Below are positions 56,203 to 64,000 of a DNA stretch of 64,000 nt, piece by piece. Source of the DNA: Pegethrix bostrychoides GSE-TBD4-15B (GTDB lineage: Bacteria; Cyanobacteriota; Cyanobacteriia; Elainellales; Elainellaceae); assembly GCA_019359155.1 (NCBI GenBank), contig JAHHHV010000067.1, forward strand, positions 102,650-166,649, read 5' to 3'. Below the pieces are notes generated by a model. The model was not told the origin of the DNA. It ran no database searches and was given only the letters and a program-made list of their open reading frames with translations. Positions within the stretch are counted from its first letter, which is position 1, and every line of letters starts with the position of its first letter. The position numbers were made by a program, and so were the translations under genes.

Positions 56203-56406
56203 ATGCGGATGTTCAAGATCACGGCCTGCGTGCCCAGCCAGACCCGGATTCGCACCCAGCGAGAGCTGCAAAACACCTACTTCACCAAGCTGGTTCCGTA
56301 TGACAGCTGGTTTAAAGAGCAGCAGCGGATCATGAAAATGGGCGGCAAAATTGTCAAAGTTGAGCTAGCTACCGGCAGACCGGGCGCAAATACAGGTCTG
56401 CTGTAG
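56203..56406 (+). CDS. apcC: Allophycocyanin core linker ApcC
   Basis: 67 aa, the usual size of the 7.8-kDa core linker. The M-R-M-F-K-I-T-A-C-V-P start and the single CpcD-like domain with Y-x-x-L-V-P-Y-x-x-W-F are intact. It caps the ApcA/B trimers. TAGGAGA precedes the ATG. Confidence 0.97.
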   Translation: MRMFKITACVPSQTRIRTQRELQNTYFTKLVPYDSWFKEQQRIMKMGGKIVKVELATGRPGANTGLL

Positions 56407-56634
56407 GATTTAACAGGATCTGGCAGGATCTGGCGCTCAACTCTGAAATCTCAGAAATAAATCCTTTCAGCGGATAGCTGAAGCTTGAACGGGCAGTTGG
56501 CTCGCGCTTGTTTCAGTCGTCCGCTGAACTGTTTTAAACCTGTTTTTAATTGGACTAAGCCTGATCAAATTTTGCCAACTTGGGTTACTCTGTTGGGGCT
56601 ATGCTCCGGCTGCTGTTCAGCTCACCTTTGCCCT

Positions 56635-57810
56635 ATGGCTTCAGTCCTGCGCTACCTGTTTCCGTTTTTTGATGCCTCCGCCCAAACCTGGTCAATTGAG
56701 GCCAGACTGCTGCGCTGGCTGACCATGCTCTGGCTGTCACTGGGGCTGGTGATGGTCTATTCGGCTTCTTATGTAGCGGCGGGCGCAGCAACTGGAGACG
56801 GACTCTATTTTTTCAAAGGTCAGCTCGTCTGGATCTTTCTGGGACTCACCTGCTTCAACATTCTGACGCACAGCTCGCTGCGCTACATGCTGGGCTTGGC
56901 CGACTGGGGCGTGATGCTGTTTTTGGGGCTAATTTTGCTGACGCTGGTGCCGGGAGTGGGCGCGACGGTGAATGGCGCGACGCGCTGGCTGGTGATTGGG
57001 CCGGTGGCGCTTCAGCCCTCAGAAATGATTAAGCCGTTTTTGGTATTGCAGAGCGCTCGGATTTTTGGCCAGTGGGAGCGGTTGCCAATGCAGGCTAGGC
57101 TGGTCTGGCTGGGCGTGTTTACGGTGGTGCTGGGCGGCATTTTGATCCAGCCCAACCTCAGCACTACAGCGCTCTGCGGCATGATGATCTGGCTGATTGC
57201 GCTCTCTTCGGGAATGCCCTATCGCTATTTGGGCAGCGCGGCGGGTTTAGGACTGATGACGGCAATTGTTAGCGTCAGCTTCAAGTCCTATCAGCGACGG
57301 CGCTTAATTTCGTTTCTGAATCCCTGGGCGGATGCGCGCGAGGATGGCTATCAGCTGGTGCAAAGTCTGCTAGCGATTGGCTCAGGCGGCTTTTGGGGCC
57401 GAGGGTTTGGCATGTCGCAGCAGAAGCTGTTTTATTTGCCGATTCAGTATACCGACTTTATTTTTTCGGTCTACGCCGAGGAATTTGGCTTCGTGGGCTG
57501 CTTTTTACTGTTTGCGCTGCTGGCCATCTATGCGACGCTGGCGATGCGGGTAGCGATGAAGTCGCAGAATCCGGTGCATCGGCTGGTGGCGGTGGGCGGC
57601 ATGATTTTGATGGTGGGTCAGGCGCTGCTGAATATTGGCGTGGCGACGGGCGCACTGCCCACGACGGGCTTGCCGTTTCCGTTGGTCAGCTACGGCGGGA
57701 GTTCAATGCTGGCGAGCCTGCTGACAGCGGGGCTGCTGGTGCGGGTTGCCCGCGAGAACAGCAACGCCTCGGTGCTGAGCCTGGAAACACGTCAGATGCA
57801 GGAGAGCTAG
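56635..57810 (+). CDS. ftsW: Lipid II polymerase/cell division protein FtsW (SEDS family)
   Basis: 391 aa from the ATG at 56635, the first start before the family pattern begins. Ten membrane segments. SEDS signatures: N-G-A-T-R-W (near 117), Q-P-S-E (near 128), Q-P-N-L-S-T and G-L-P-F-P-L-V-S-Y-G-G-S-S near the end. It polymerises lipid II at the division septum with its partner FtsI. FtsW is preferred to RodA because cyanobacterial FtsW normally opens with L-x-P-F-F-D. Confidence 0.88.
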   Translation: MASVLRYLFPFFDASAQTWSIEARLLRWLTMLWLSLGLVMVYSASYVAAGAATGDGLYFFKGQLVWIFLGLTCFNILTHSSLRYMLGLADWGVMLFLGLILLTLVPGVGATVNGATRWLVIGPVALQPSEMIKPFLVLQSARIFGQWERLPMQARLVWLGVFTVVLGGILIQPNLSTTALCGMMIWLIALSSGMPYRYLGSAAGLGLMTAIVSVSFKSYQRRRLISFLNPWADAREDGYQLVQSLLAIGSGGFWGRGFGMSQQKLFYLPIQYTDFIFSVYAEEFGFVGCFLLFALLAIYATLAMRVAMKSQNPVHRLVAVGGMILMVGQALLNIGVATGALPTTGLPFPLVSYGGSSMLASLLTAGLLVRVARENSNASVLSLETRQMQES

Positions 57811-57841
57811 GAATGAAGGCCGGCCAGTATCCTGGGTGCAG

Positions 57842-60800
57842 CTAGGCGCTCACTGCTTCCGGCAAGCCGCCCTTCATCCGGCTCAGGTAATCCAACAGAT
57901 TTTCGAGCTGGAGATCGGCCTTCAGTGCTCCCAAGCCGCGCACCGTGACTTTATTGGGCATGTAGACAAAGCGGGTTTGCAGATGCGAGGGCAGGTTTTC
58001 GCGCAGCAGATTCCAGGCGGGTTCTTCCATGGGCGTTTCTAGGATCACATGCTGCTTGCCCTCCGGCTTGATGCGGCTGAAGCCGAGAGACTTGGCCACC
58101 TGCTTCAGCTCCATCACCCGCAAGAGCTGCGTGGCAGCAGAGGGCATTGCGCCGTAACGGTCATTCCAGTCGGCGGCAATTTCGGTGAGTTCGCGCTTGG
58201 ACTGAGCCGAGGCGACAGCGCGGTAGGCGCTCATTTTTTGATCGAGATCCGGGATGTAGTCAGCTGGGATAAAGGCGGTGAGGCTGAGGTCGATTTGGGT
58301 ATCGTCCACCTGCGGGATTTCCTGCCCCCGAATTTCTTTGATCGCCTCTTCCAGCATTTCCATATAGAGGTCGAAGCCAATCGCGTCCATCTGGCCAGAC
58401 TGCTCGGCTCCCAGCAGATTGCCCACGCCCCGGATTTCCATGTCGCGCACCGCCAGCTGATAGCCAGAGCCGAGCTGAGCAAACTCCTGGATGGCGCGCA
58501 GCCGCTGGCGGGCGGTTTCGGTGAGCTGGCTTTGCTTGGGGTAAAACAGCCAGGCATGTGCCTGAATCCCGGCGCGACCGACCCGCCCTCGGAGCTGGTA
58601 GAGCTGCGAGAGGCCAAACTTCTGGGCATCTTCAATCAAAATCGTGTTGACGCGCGGAATATCCAGCCCCGACTCAATGATGGTGGTGCAGACCAGGATC
58701 TCCGCCTCGCCGCTGCTGAAGGTGAGCATCGTGGCTTCGAGTTCGCCCTCATCCATCTGGCCATGAGCAACCGCGATCCGAGCAGAGGGCACCATTTCGC
58801 GCAGCTTGCCAGAGATCTCTTCGATGCCCTCGACACGCGGCACGACGTAGAAAATCTGGCCGCCTCGGTCTAGCTCTTGGCGAATCGCGGTGCGGATCGC
58901 CTCTGGGTCGTAGGGCGAGAGATGGGTTTTGATCGGGCGGCGCGAGGGCGGCGGCGTGGTAATCAGGCTCATTTCCCGCACGCCGGAGAGCGACATATAG
59001 AGCGTGCGCGGAATTGGCGTGGCGCTGAGCGTCAGCACGTCTACCTGGGTCTTCAGCGATTTGATTTTCTCTTTCTGGTTGACGCCAAACCGCTGCTCTT
59101 CGTCCACCACCAGCAGCCCCAGATCTTTGAACTGCACGCCTTTACCCAACAGCTGATGTGTTCCCACCACGATATCCAGCTCGCCCGTCGAGAGCCGCTG
59201 CTGGATCTCTTTGCGCTCCTCGGCAGAGCGGAAGCGGTTGAGCAGCCCCACCTGCACCGGATAGGGCGCAAACCGCTCTTTGAGAGTATGGTAATGCTGC
59301 TGGGTCAGAATCGTGGTGGGAGCCAGTAGCGCCACCTGTTTGCCCGCCGTCACCGCCTTGAAAATAGCGCGAATCGCCACCTCGGTTTTGCCGAAGCCGA
59401 CATCGCCGCAGACTAGCCGATCCATCGGGCGGGCATCTTCCATGTCCCGCTTCACGTCTTGCACGGCCTTGAGCTGATCCACGGTGGGCTGGTAGGGGAA
59501 GGAGTCCTCCATTTCCTGCTGCCAGGGCGTGTCGATTGGGTAGGTGAAGCCTTCCTGCTGGGCGCGCTGGGCGTAGAGCCTGAGCAGATCCACGGCGACT
59601 TTTTTGATCGCCTTCCGCACCTTGCTCTTGGTGCGCTCCCAGGCGTTGCCCGTCATTTTGTTGAGTTCGGGCACTTTGTCCCCGGCGGCTCGGAAGCGAG
59701 ACAGGGCGTTGAGCTGGTCGGCGGCCACTCGCAGCAAGCCATCCGCATATTGCAGCACCAGATATTCGCGGGTTTCGCCATTGATGCTGAGGCTCTCCAG
59801 CCGCAGAAACCGCCCCACGCCGTGATTTTTATGCACCACGTAGTCGCCCAATTGCAGCTTGTTTGGGTCAACTTGCTTAGAGGTGGCCTGCCGTCGCTTG
59901 CGGATATAGCTGGGCGTGGCGAGCGACTGCTGGCCAAAAAACTCGCGGTCGGTCACCACCACCAGCCGAAACGTCGGCAGCACAAAGCCTTCTAGCTCGG
60001 CCAGCCCCGAATATTTGACGGCTACGGGCAGGCGTTGCGCCTGTGCCTTGTCAATGGCCAGATAGTCGCGCGGATTGGGCACAAACTGCGCCGGACAGTC
60101 ATGCTCTTGCAGCAAGGCCACCGAGCGCGACGGCTGTGCCGAAACCAGCCAGACTGCAAAGCTGCGGTCGCGCTCTTGGCGCAGCGTCTCGGCGAGTCGG
60201 CCAAACTGATGCGGCACGGCGGGCACCGGGCGGCTCGACAGATTCAGGCCATTATTTTCCTCAGATAGCTCCGAAAGATGCAGTCGCTCGAATCGCTCAA
60301 TGGCGCTCAGCGAGTCGGCAAAGCTCTGGTGAATTTTGGGCAGCGTCGCTCCGGTTTCTTGCCACTGCTCCTCGGCATGTTCCAGCCAGCGGTCGCTATG
60401 GGCGCGGCACTGGTCAGGTTCATCCAGCGCCACCAGCATGTTGTCGGGCAGGTAGTCGAGCAGCGAGACCGGATGCTGAAAAGCCAGCCCCAGAAACCGC
60501 CGCATCCCCTCCGGCATCTGGCCGACTTCTAGCTGCTCGGCTTCCTCGGCAGAGAGTATGCCTGCCTTCACCTGTCTGGCATCCTTCAAGCCCTGGAGAA
60601 TCATTGGGCTGAAATTAGTTGCCGTCAGCACTAGCCGCTCCGTATTGTCGAGCGAGCGCTGGGTGGCAGGGTCAAACTCGCGCAGGTGATCTAGCTCGTC
60701 GCCAAACAGCTCTAGGCGGACGGGCAGCTCTGAGGCGACCGGAAAGACATCGATAATATCGCCGCGCCGACTCCACTGGCCTTCGGTTTCCACCAGCGGC

Positions 60801-61300
60801 ACGCGCTCGTAGCCCAGGTTGGCCAACTGCTGACTCAGCGCTTCCAGGTTCAGCTCCATGCCGCGCGCTAGCGTCACGCAAAACGGGCGGAAGGCTTCTG
60901 GCGGCGGCAGATGCGGCTGCAAAGCGCGCTCGGTGGTGACGATGGCGCCGGGTTTGTCGCTGCCCTTGATCAAATCGGCTAACACCTGCATTTGCCCCCA
61001 GGTCATCTCGGATTCGGGGTCAAACGGCTCGTAGGGGGAGGCTTCTGAGGTGGGGTAGAACTGCATCAGCGGCCAGCCCATCGCCTCAAGCTGCACCGCC
61101 CAGCGTCCGGCTTCTTCCAGCGTGGCCGTGACCACCAGCAGGCTGCGCTGTTGAGTTTGCGCCAGCGCCGAGGCGACCAAGCCTTTGGGCAGTCGCGCCA
61201 CGCCGTTCAGCTTCAGCACTCGCTGCTGCGTCAGTTTGGCAATTAGCTCCTGGGTCAGCGGCGATCGACCCATTGCGCGCGTAATTGAGGAAAAAGCCAT
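57842..61300 (-). CDS. mfd: Transcription-repair coupling factor
   Basis: 1152 aa. In order: UvrB-like damage-linking domains (1-480), the CarD-like RNA-polymerase-binding domain ([13 protein letters not shown], near 485-550), the RecG-like helicase (G-D-V-G-F-G-K-T-E, near 640; [15 protein letters not shown]; motif [10 protein letters not shown]) and the TRCF C-terminal regulatory domain. Releases stalled RNA polymerase and recruits UvrA. Complete. Confidence 0.96.
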   Translation of the reverse strand: MAFSSITRAMGRSPLTQELIAKLTQQRVLKLNGVARLPKGLVASALAQTQQRSLLVVTATLEEAGRWAVQLEAMGWPLMQFYPTSEASPYEPFDPESEMTWGQMQVLADLIKGSDKPGAIVTTERALQPHLPPPEAFRPFCVTLARGMELNLEALSQQLANLGYERVPLVETEGQWSRRGDIIDVFPVASELPVRLELFGDELDHLREFDPATQRSLDNTERLVLTATNFSPMILQGLKDARQVKAGILSAEEAEQLEVGQMPEGMRRFLGLAFQHPVSLLDYLPDNMLVALDEPDQCRAHSDRWLEHAEEQWQETGATLPKIHQSFADSLSAIERFERLHLSELSEENNGLNLSSRPVPAVPHQFGRLAETLRQERDRSFAVWLVSAQPSRSVALLQEHDCPAQFVPNPRDYLAIDKAQAQRLPVAVKYSGLAELEGFVLPTFRLVVVTDREFFGQQSLATPSYIRKRRQATSKQVDPNKLQLGDYVVHKNHGVGRFLRLESLSINGETREYLVLQYADGLLRVAADQLNALSRFRAAGDKVPELNKMTGNAWERTKSKVRKAIKKVAVDLLRLYAQRAQQEGFTYPIDTPWQQEMEDSFPYQPTVDQLKAVQDVKRDMEDARPMDRLVCGDVGFGKTEVAIRAIFKAVTAGKQVALLAPTTILTQQHYHTLKERFAPYPVQVGLLNRFRSAEERKEIQQRLSTGELDIVVGTHQLLGKGVQFKDLGLLVVDEEQRFGVNQKEKIKSLKTQVDVLTLSATPIPRTLYMSLSGVREMSLITTPPPSRRPIKTHLSPYDPEAIRTAIRQELDRGGQIFYVVPRVEGIEEISGKLREMVPSARIAVAHGQMDEGELEATMLTFSSGEAEILVCTTIIESGLDIPRVNTILIEDAQKFGLSQLYQLRGRVGRAGIQAHAWLFYPKQSQLTETARQRLRAIQEFAQLGSGYQLAVRDMEIRGVGNLLGAEQSGQMDAIGFDLYMEMLEEAIKEIRGQEIPQVDDTQIDLSLTAFIPADYIPDLDQKMSAYRAVASAQSKRELTEIAADWNDRYGAMPSAATQLLRVMELKQVAKSLGFSRIKPEGKQHVILETPMEEPAWNLLRENLPSHLQTRFVYMPNKVTVRGLGALKADLQLENLLDYLSRMKGGLPEAVSA

Positions 61301-61617
61301 AGCCCCTATTTATCCATCTGCAATCGATTCACTATCTCTGCCATTGCCCATTGCCCATTGCCCGTCTGCGGCTCGCTCAGCGCTGAGCGTAGAACAGCCA
61401 CGATAGCAGGATTGCTCCGACTTTTACCATTCTAGAAGGCCAGACTAAAAGCCAGAATTTGCTTCTGGCAGAGAAATAGCTTTTCCGGGGATGTAGTCTG
61501 GCAAGCCAAGAGAGTGATAGCTTTCTCTATATCGAGATCTACGAGTTTAAGTCATCTTGCTTTAGTCCAGCTTTCTCCAGCTCTACTGACCAGCTCTATA
61601 GGCGCAACCCTCAAACC
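61301..61617. other. Intergenic region between mfd and the CorC-like gene
   Basis: A 7-nt unit CATTGCC repeated three times at 61342-61362, and a 16-nt perfect palindrome CGCTCAGCGCTGAGCG at 61374-61389. It probably holds both divergent promoters. No gene was seen. Confidence 0.5.
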
Positions 61618-62913
61618 ATGACCTCCGAAATTCTGATTATTCTGCTGCTGATGGTGGCCAACGGCCTGTTTTCGATGTCGGAAATGGCAATTGTTTCGGC
61701 TCGCCGCGCTCGGCTTCAGGAATTGGTGGAGCAGGGCAACCCCAAAGCGCGAGTGGCGCTGGAGCTGGCCAACTCACCCAACCGCTTCCTCTCGACGGTG
61801 CAGGTGGGAATTACGCTGATTGGCGTGCTGACGGGTGCGTTTGGCGGCGCGAGACTGGCCGACTCGCTGGCTCCCTACGTTGCGCTAATTCCGGCCTTGC
61901 GAGAGTCGAGCGAGGCGGTGGCCTTTGGGCTGGTGATTTTGCTGATTACCTTTTTGTCGTTGATCATTGGCGAACTCGTGCCCAAGCGGCTGGCGCTGAA
62001 CAGCCCTGAAAAAATTGCGATGGCGGTGGCTGCCCCGATGAGCTGGATTGCTAAGCTGGTGACACCCGTCGTTTACCTGCTTAGCTTGGCGACTGAGGCA
62101 GTGCTGAAGCTGCTGCGCGCCAATCGTCCTTCAAATGAGCCGCTGGTGACGGAAGAGGAAATTAAGGTGCTGGTGCGGCAAGGCACTGAAGCTGGCACCT
62201 TTGAGGCGGCTGAGCAGGATATGGTGGAGCGGGTCTTTCGTTTAGGCGACCAGCAGGTGAATTCGTTGATGACCCCTCGCCTTGACATCATCTGGCTGGA
62301 TCTCAACGATTCGCTGGAGGTGAACTGCCGCAAGATGAGCCAGAGCCGTCACAGTCGCTTTCCGGTCTGCCAAGAGACGCTGGATAATGCGCTGGGCGTG
62401 GTCTATGTTAGCGATGTGCTGGCTCGCAGCTTGGCCGATGAGCCGCTGGATCTGCCGACGCTGATTCGGCAGCCTTTGTTTATTCCGGAGACGACGCTGG
62501 CGCTGAAGGTGCTGGAGCTATTTAAGCAGTCGGGAACGCATGTGGCGATGGTGGTAGATGAATATGGCGTGATTCAGGGCGTGGTGACGCTGAATGACGT
62601 AATGGAGGTGATTATTGGCGATGTGCCGTTTGCGGATCATCCGCAGGAATCGAGTGCGGTACAGCGAGAGGATGGCTCTTGGCTGCTGGACGGAATGCTG
62701 ATGATTGACGAAATTAAGGAGCTGCTGAACTTGGATAAACTGCCGGGTGAAGCGCGCGGCAACTACCAGACGCTGGGCGGCATGATTATTACGCAGCTCG
62801 GCCATATCCCCAAATCCTCTGATCATTTTGAGTGGAATCGCTTCCGGTTTGAGGTGGTGGATATGGACGGCAATCGGATCGATAAGGTGCTGGTCGTGCC
62901 GCCGAAATCGTAG
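61618..62913 (+). CDS. CNNM/CorC-HlyC family membrane protein
   Basis: 431 aa. An N-terminal DUF21 domain has three or four membrane segments (about 1-20, 55-80, 95-125, 135-160). It is followed by a CBS pair (near 205-330; T-P-R-L-D, V-V-D-E-Y-G, G-V-V-T-L-N-D) and the C-terminal CorC_HlyC domain (W-L-L-D-G-M-L). Family members move or sense magnesium/cobalt; the old 'hemolysin' name has no support here. Complete and single. Confidence 0.92.
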   Translation: MTSEILIILLLMVANGLFSMSEMAIVSARRARLQELVEQGNPKARVALELANSPNRFLSTVQVGITLIGVLTGAFGGARLADSLAPYVALIPALRESSEAVAFGLVILLITFLSLIIGELVPKRLALNSPEKIAMAVAAPMSWIAKLVTPVVYLLSLATEAVLKLLRANRPSNEPLVTEEEIKVLVRQGTEAGTFEAAEQDMVERVFRLGDQQVNSLMTPRLDIIWLDLNDSLEVNCRKMSQSRHSRFPVCQETLDNALGVVYVSDVLARSLADEPLDLPTLIRQPLFIPETTLALKVLELFKQSGTHVAMVVDEYGVIQGVVTLNDVMEVIIGDVPFADHPQESSAVQREDGSWLLDGMLMIDEIKELLNLDKLPGEARGNYQTLGGMIITQLGHIPKSSDHFEWNRFRFEVVDMDGNRIDKVLVVPPKS

Positions 62914-63348
62914 TTGGGCGCTTAGCTTAATTCATTCTGCTCTGTAAAATTAAGCCCGCTGGGCATTACGCATTTTGCGTCGTCTCTGACTCTAAGAGCT
63001 GGCTGAGTTGGTAGTGCCCTGAAGGGCAGGGAGAGTAGGAGTCAAAGGAGAAGATTAGATTCTCCAAGTCCTCTAGGTCTTTGATTCAGCTTCTACCCTT
63101 ACCTTCAAGGCACTACCCGCAAGTGCAACTCTATCTCTTTAACAGACGGATCGCAGCCAAGATACTGTCTCAGCAAAGGTTCCTAACGGTGCGGTTGAGC
63201 GGCTTCAAACAACCTTTGCCTCACCATCAGCGAGCTTCGGTAGTCCGCTCCAACAACGTTAGATCGCTGTCGCTACTTTAGACTTAATCGGAAATAACAG
63301 AGCGAAGAAAAAAGAGATGTATCTCTCCTCCTCTCCCACTTCGTCCCC
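62914..63348. other. Intergenic region with a MITE-like inverted repeat
   Basis: Apart from the hairpin-forming element at 63010-63117 nothing was recognised. The sequence from 63200 to 63348 should include the left end of the transposase element, but its terminal repeat cannot be confirmed because the other end lies outside the window. Confidence 0.5.
63010..63117. repeat. MITE-like element, 108 bp
   Basis: Ends GGTAGTGCC (63010) and GGCACTACC (63109) are exact inverted repeats. The arms continue imperfectly for about 40 nt (TGAAGG, AGGG, TCAAAG in step), and a hairpin GGAGAA/TTCTCC lies near the middle. The whole can fold into a long hairpin. No coding region. No clear target-site duplication was seen. 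Confidence 0.6.
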
Positions 63349-64000
63349 TTAACTAACCGCCAATTGCCGGTGCTCTAAGCGGTAATTGTGCAATCCACAA
63401 GCAGTCTCCATCACCTTGTCCGCATAGTACTCCGTCCGGCTCCGCAACCGATGACTCACGATCCGACTCCGCTTCACCCCGTTGATCTGATGCTCTATCT
63501 CGATGCGCGCTCTTGATATCTCTCGATTCCGCTCCTTCTCTGTCTGAGTTAACTCCTGATTCGCTGGCTTCTTCTTGGGCTGCATGATGGTCACTCCCGC
63601 TGGCGCATAGCCCTGATACCCCTTGTCCTGCCATAGCTTGCTGCTGTCGGGAAATTCATGCCCCTCCAAATCACAAATCAGCTTGTCATGGACGCTCCCC
63701 TCATAGGTGTCACTCAAATACACAACCTTCCCGCCCCGCTGGCTAATCAGATTGTTGTTGAGCGTATGCGTCTTCTTCTTGCCGCTAAAGTACGCCTGCT
63801 GCTCATCGTTGTCGGTGGGGCGATTGATAGGTCGTTCTGTGCCGTCAATGATGAACTCCAAAGCAGGACAGTCCTTGAGCACTGCGGCAAGGCGATGCGG
63901 TCGGCGCTCTGGCAGTTGTTTCTCGTAGCCGAGAGCAACGTTAAGGACAGAACTCAGACGATGGATCCACTCGTGAGCTTGGGCTTGAGCCATGCCGAAC
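63349..64000 (-). CDS. Transposase (IS5-type, DDE), truncated by the window edge
   Basis: More than 216 codons; the N-terminus lies beyond 64000, and the in-frame codons before the internal Met at 63993 are coding (F-G before M-A-Q-A-Q-A-H). The visible part has the first catalytic Asp in F-I-I-D-G-T-E-R-P, the second in L-W-Q-D-K-G-Y-Q-G, and the Glu of the DDE set in R-I-E-I-E-H-Q-I-N-G-V-K-R, with the Y-x2-R-x3-E-x6-K-like spacing of the IS5 (DDE_Tnp_4) group. The C-terminus is complete. It is probably functional; no frameshift is seen. Confidence 0.85.
   Translation of the reverse strand, partial: FGMAQAQAHEWIHRLSSVLNVALGYEKQLPERRPHRLAAVLKDCPALEFIIDGTERPINRPTDNDEQQAYFSGKKKTHTLNNNLISQRGGKVVYLSDTYEGSVHDKLICDLEGHEFPDSSKLWQDKGYQGYAPAGVTIMQPKKKPANQELTQTEKERNREISRARIEIEHQINGVKRSRIVSHRLRSRTEYYADKVMETACGLHNYRLEHRQLAVS

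Noticed and set aside
57842..61300. Several long ORFs on the + strand inside mfd
   Set aside because: They lie antisense to strongly conserved mfd codons and have no family pattern; the same holds for + strand ORFs inside secA (22981-24354), cupA (16446-17024) and prk (10806-11615).

Overview
The window is chromosomal DNA of a cyanobacterium. It carries the allophycocyanin core genes apcA-apcB-apcC, phosphoribulokinase with the cyanobacterial pair of redox cysteines, ferredoxin-NADP+ reductase fused to a phycobilisome-linker (CpcD-type) domain, and an NDH-1MS carbon-uptake operon (ndhF-ndhD-CO2 hydration protein). It also has many small proteins that I know only from cyanobacteria. The sequence is GC-rich, and two HpsE-like glycosyltransferases point to a filamentous, Leptolyngbya-like organism. 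That lineage call is inference.

Layout. 1-7380 looks like the right-hand end of an integrated element. It holds a HEPN-type protein, a PLD-nuclease/SNF2-helicase fusion, and a plasmid-style cassette with a 13-bp inverted repeat in its divergent promoter. It ends at a 3' fragment of a tRNA-Arg(CCG) gene, which I read as an attachment site. 7410-30000 is mostly housekeeping: small conserved genes, an alcohol dehydrogenase, TenA, Prk, PetH, a pentapeptide protein with a family-9-like glycosyltransferase, an ABC ATPase, the NDH-1MS operon with palindromic operator-like sites, SecA, a diheme cytochrome c, a plastid-type GNAT, a ParA plus pentapeptide protein pair, and an ABC1 kinase. 30158-34340 has a PhoX phosphatase behind a Pho-box-like array and an EAL-domain protein. 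34480-37525 is a second accessory patch: gene remnants, a ParB-like protein, a ParA ATPase fused to a PD-(D/E)XK nuclease-like domain, and a decayed membrane-protein gene. 37685-54626 is mixed: PurS, a DNA methyltransferase, glycosyltransferases, NanE and glucokinase, a CapA-like lipoprotein, a frameshifted ABC exporter, a lipase-like hydrolase, RF3, an InrS-like nickel sensor, a pseudokinase and a transglutaminase. 54892-62913 holds apcABC, FtsW, Mfd and a CorC/HlyC-type protein. The window ends in a MITE-like hairpin and a truncated transposase.

How the genes work together. Light harvesting (ApcA/B/C), linear electron flow to NADPH (PetH), CO2 uptake (NDH-1MS) and RuBP regeneration (Prk) are all represented, each as its own transcription unit. 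The strongest candidates for something undescribed are the HEPN + PLD-SNF2 pair at 151-4803 and the nuclease-ParA + ParB-like pair at 34700-36639. Both sit in accessory DNA next to mobile-element scars or gene remnants. No database search was possible, so family calls rest on motifs and remembered family patterns.
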